64,000 nucleotides of DNA, taken from positions 8,945-72,944 of the forward strand of contig CAZKDZ010000203.1 of the NCBI GenBank assembly GCA_964551635.1, written 5' to 3'. The DNA is from JAAXHE01 sp964551635 (lineage in GTDB: Bacteria; Latescibacterota; UBA2968; GCA-2709665). The notes under the pieces were generated by a model, which made no database searches, was not told the origin of the DNA, and was given only the letters and a program-made list of their open reading frames with translations. Shown piece after piece: positions 63,554-64,000 of the stretch; position 1 is the first letter of the stretch, and each line of letters begins with the position of its first letter. The translations under genes and the position numbers were made by a program.

Positions 63554-64000
63554 TTACTTCTTCTCCTGCGCGGCGTACATTTCCTTCGAGTAGACGTGCG
63601 GCTGTATTTCGCGGTTCGCGGCGCCTATCATGCCCTGAAGGAATTCGACCGTTTTCGCGACCGCTGCCTCAACCAGAATCTGCCCCAGTTCTTCGGTCGC
63701 TTTCATGGGCTGCTGGTCTTCCTGGTCGCGCATGGCTTCGTGCCGGATGTTCTCGGGGCAGATGACCATGGCCATGGCGGTCTCGTACTCGCCCGCGTGG
63801 CCGGGCACCCTGCTCGTGCAGTGCTGCTCGGCAATCTCACGACTCAGATTCCAGTAGGAATGAAACTGCACGTTGGCTTCCGGCGCGGTGAGCTGAAAGA
63901 ACAGTTGCCACTGCCGCAGGATGCCCATCATCGGCGCTTCGTTGCCTCCGTGCCCGTTGAGAATCAGCACGTTATTGACGCCGTGGCGCACCAGGCTCTC
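63554..64000 (-). CDS. Creatininase-family amidohydrolase (cut by window edge)
   Basis: 149 residues visible; the N-terminal third lies beyond 64000. ILNGHGGNEAPMM and HAGEYETAMAMV are the metal-binding motifs of creatininase/mycofactocin-MftE-type proteins. The frame is open to the window end (ESLVRHGVNN). C-terminus ends in EMYAAQEKK. Likely amidohydrolase in the same catabolic set as its neighbours, with 36 bases to the aminotransferase gene. Confidence 0.85.
   Translation of the reverse strand, partial: ESLVRHGVNNVLILNGHGGNEAPMMGILRQWQLFFQLTAPEANVQFHSYWNLSREIAEQHCTSRVPGHAGEYETAMAMVICPENIRHEAMRDQEDQQPMKATEELGQILVEAAVAKTVEFLQGMIGAANREIQPHVYSKEMYAAQEKK

Noticed and set aside
1..64000. CRISPR arrays, tRNA or rRNA genes
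   Set aside because: No regularly spaced direct repeats and no tRNA cloverleaf or rRNA-like sequence was noticed on reading.

Overview
The window looks like chromosomal DNA of an uncultured, respiring, Gram-negative-type bacterium. The right-hand genes (sugar and amide catabolism, heparinase-like lyase, creatininase-like and C45 proteins) and the short palindromic spacer repeats recall Latescibacterota/Poribacteria-like lineages. That placement is an impression from gene style and is weakly supported. No tRNA, rRNA or CRISPR array was seen.

Region 1 (1-17,852, almost all on the minus strand) is a defence island built around a type I restriction-modification system. Read in the direction of transcription it runs hsdM, a Cap15-like two-TM beta-barrel protein, a DisA-type (DAC) nucleotide-cyclase-like protein, a TIM-barrel protein, hsdS, a broken zinc-hook ATPase (RloC/PrrC-like), a pseudogene, a hypothetical/DUF1828 pair, an hsdS fragment, a nucleoside-deoxyribosyltransferase-like/TIR-like protein, hsdR and a YgjP-type metallopeptidase. 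Its left edge carries an IS1380 remnant, a winged-helix gene remnant and the start of an AAA ATPase. The adjacent Cap15-like and DAC genes (12,868-15,354) are the best candidate for an undescribed system: a cyclic-nucleotide signalling module in which a DAC protein replaces the usual CBASS CD-NTase, placed between hsdM and hsdS.

Region 2 (18,253-19,983) holds a zinc alcohol dehydrogenase and a GNAT acetyltransferase on the minus strand.

Region 3 (20,214-48,678, plus strand) is a bioenergetic block of about 28 kb. Respiratory complex I genes nuoA, CD, E, F, G, H, J, K, L and M lead into a complete Mbh-type Mrp antiporter module (E, F, G, MbhDE-like, B, C, D). Two more D-type proton-channel subunits and a small membrane protein follow, then nuoN, then a full F1Fo ATP synthase operon ending at a strong terminator. 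nuoB and nuoI are absent here. A sigma70-like promoter (TTGACT-N17-TATACT) precedes nuoA.

Region 4 (48,920-53,236) holds a nitroreductase and a toxin-antitoxin stack: MNT/HEPN pair, Fic fragment, intact Fic, second nucleotidyltransferase and a deleted HepT remnant. A long palindrome and a Yip1-like membrane protein follow.

Region 5 (53,475-64,000) is catabolic: heparinase II/III-like lyase, polysaccharide-deacetylase-like protein, isochorismatase-fold protein, alpha/beta hydrolase, C45 peptidase-like protein, DegT-type aminotransferase and a partial creatininase. Palindromic spacer repeats separate several of these genes.
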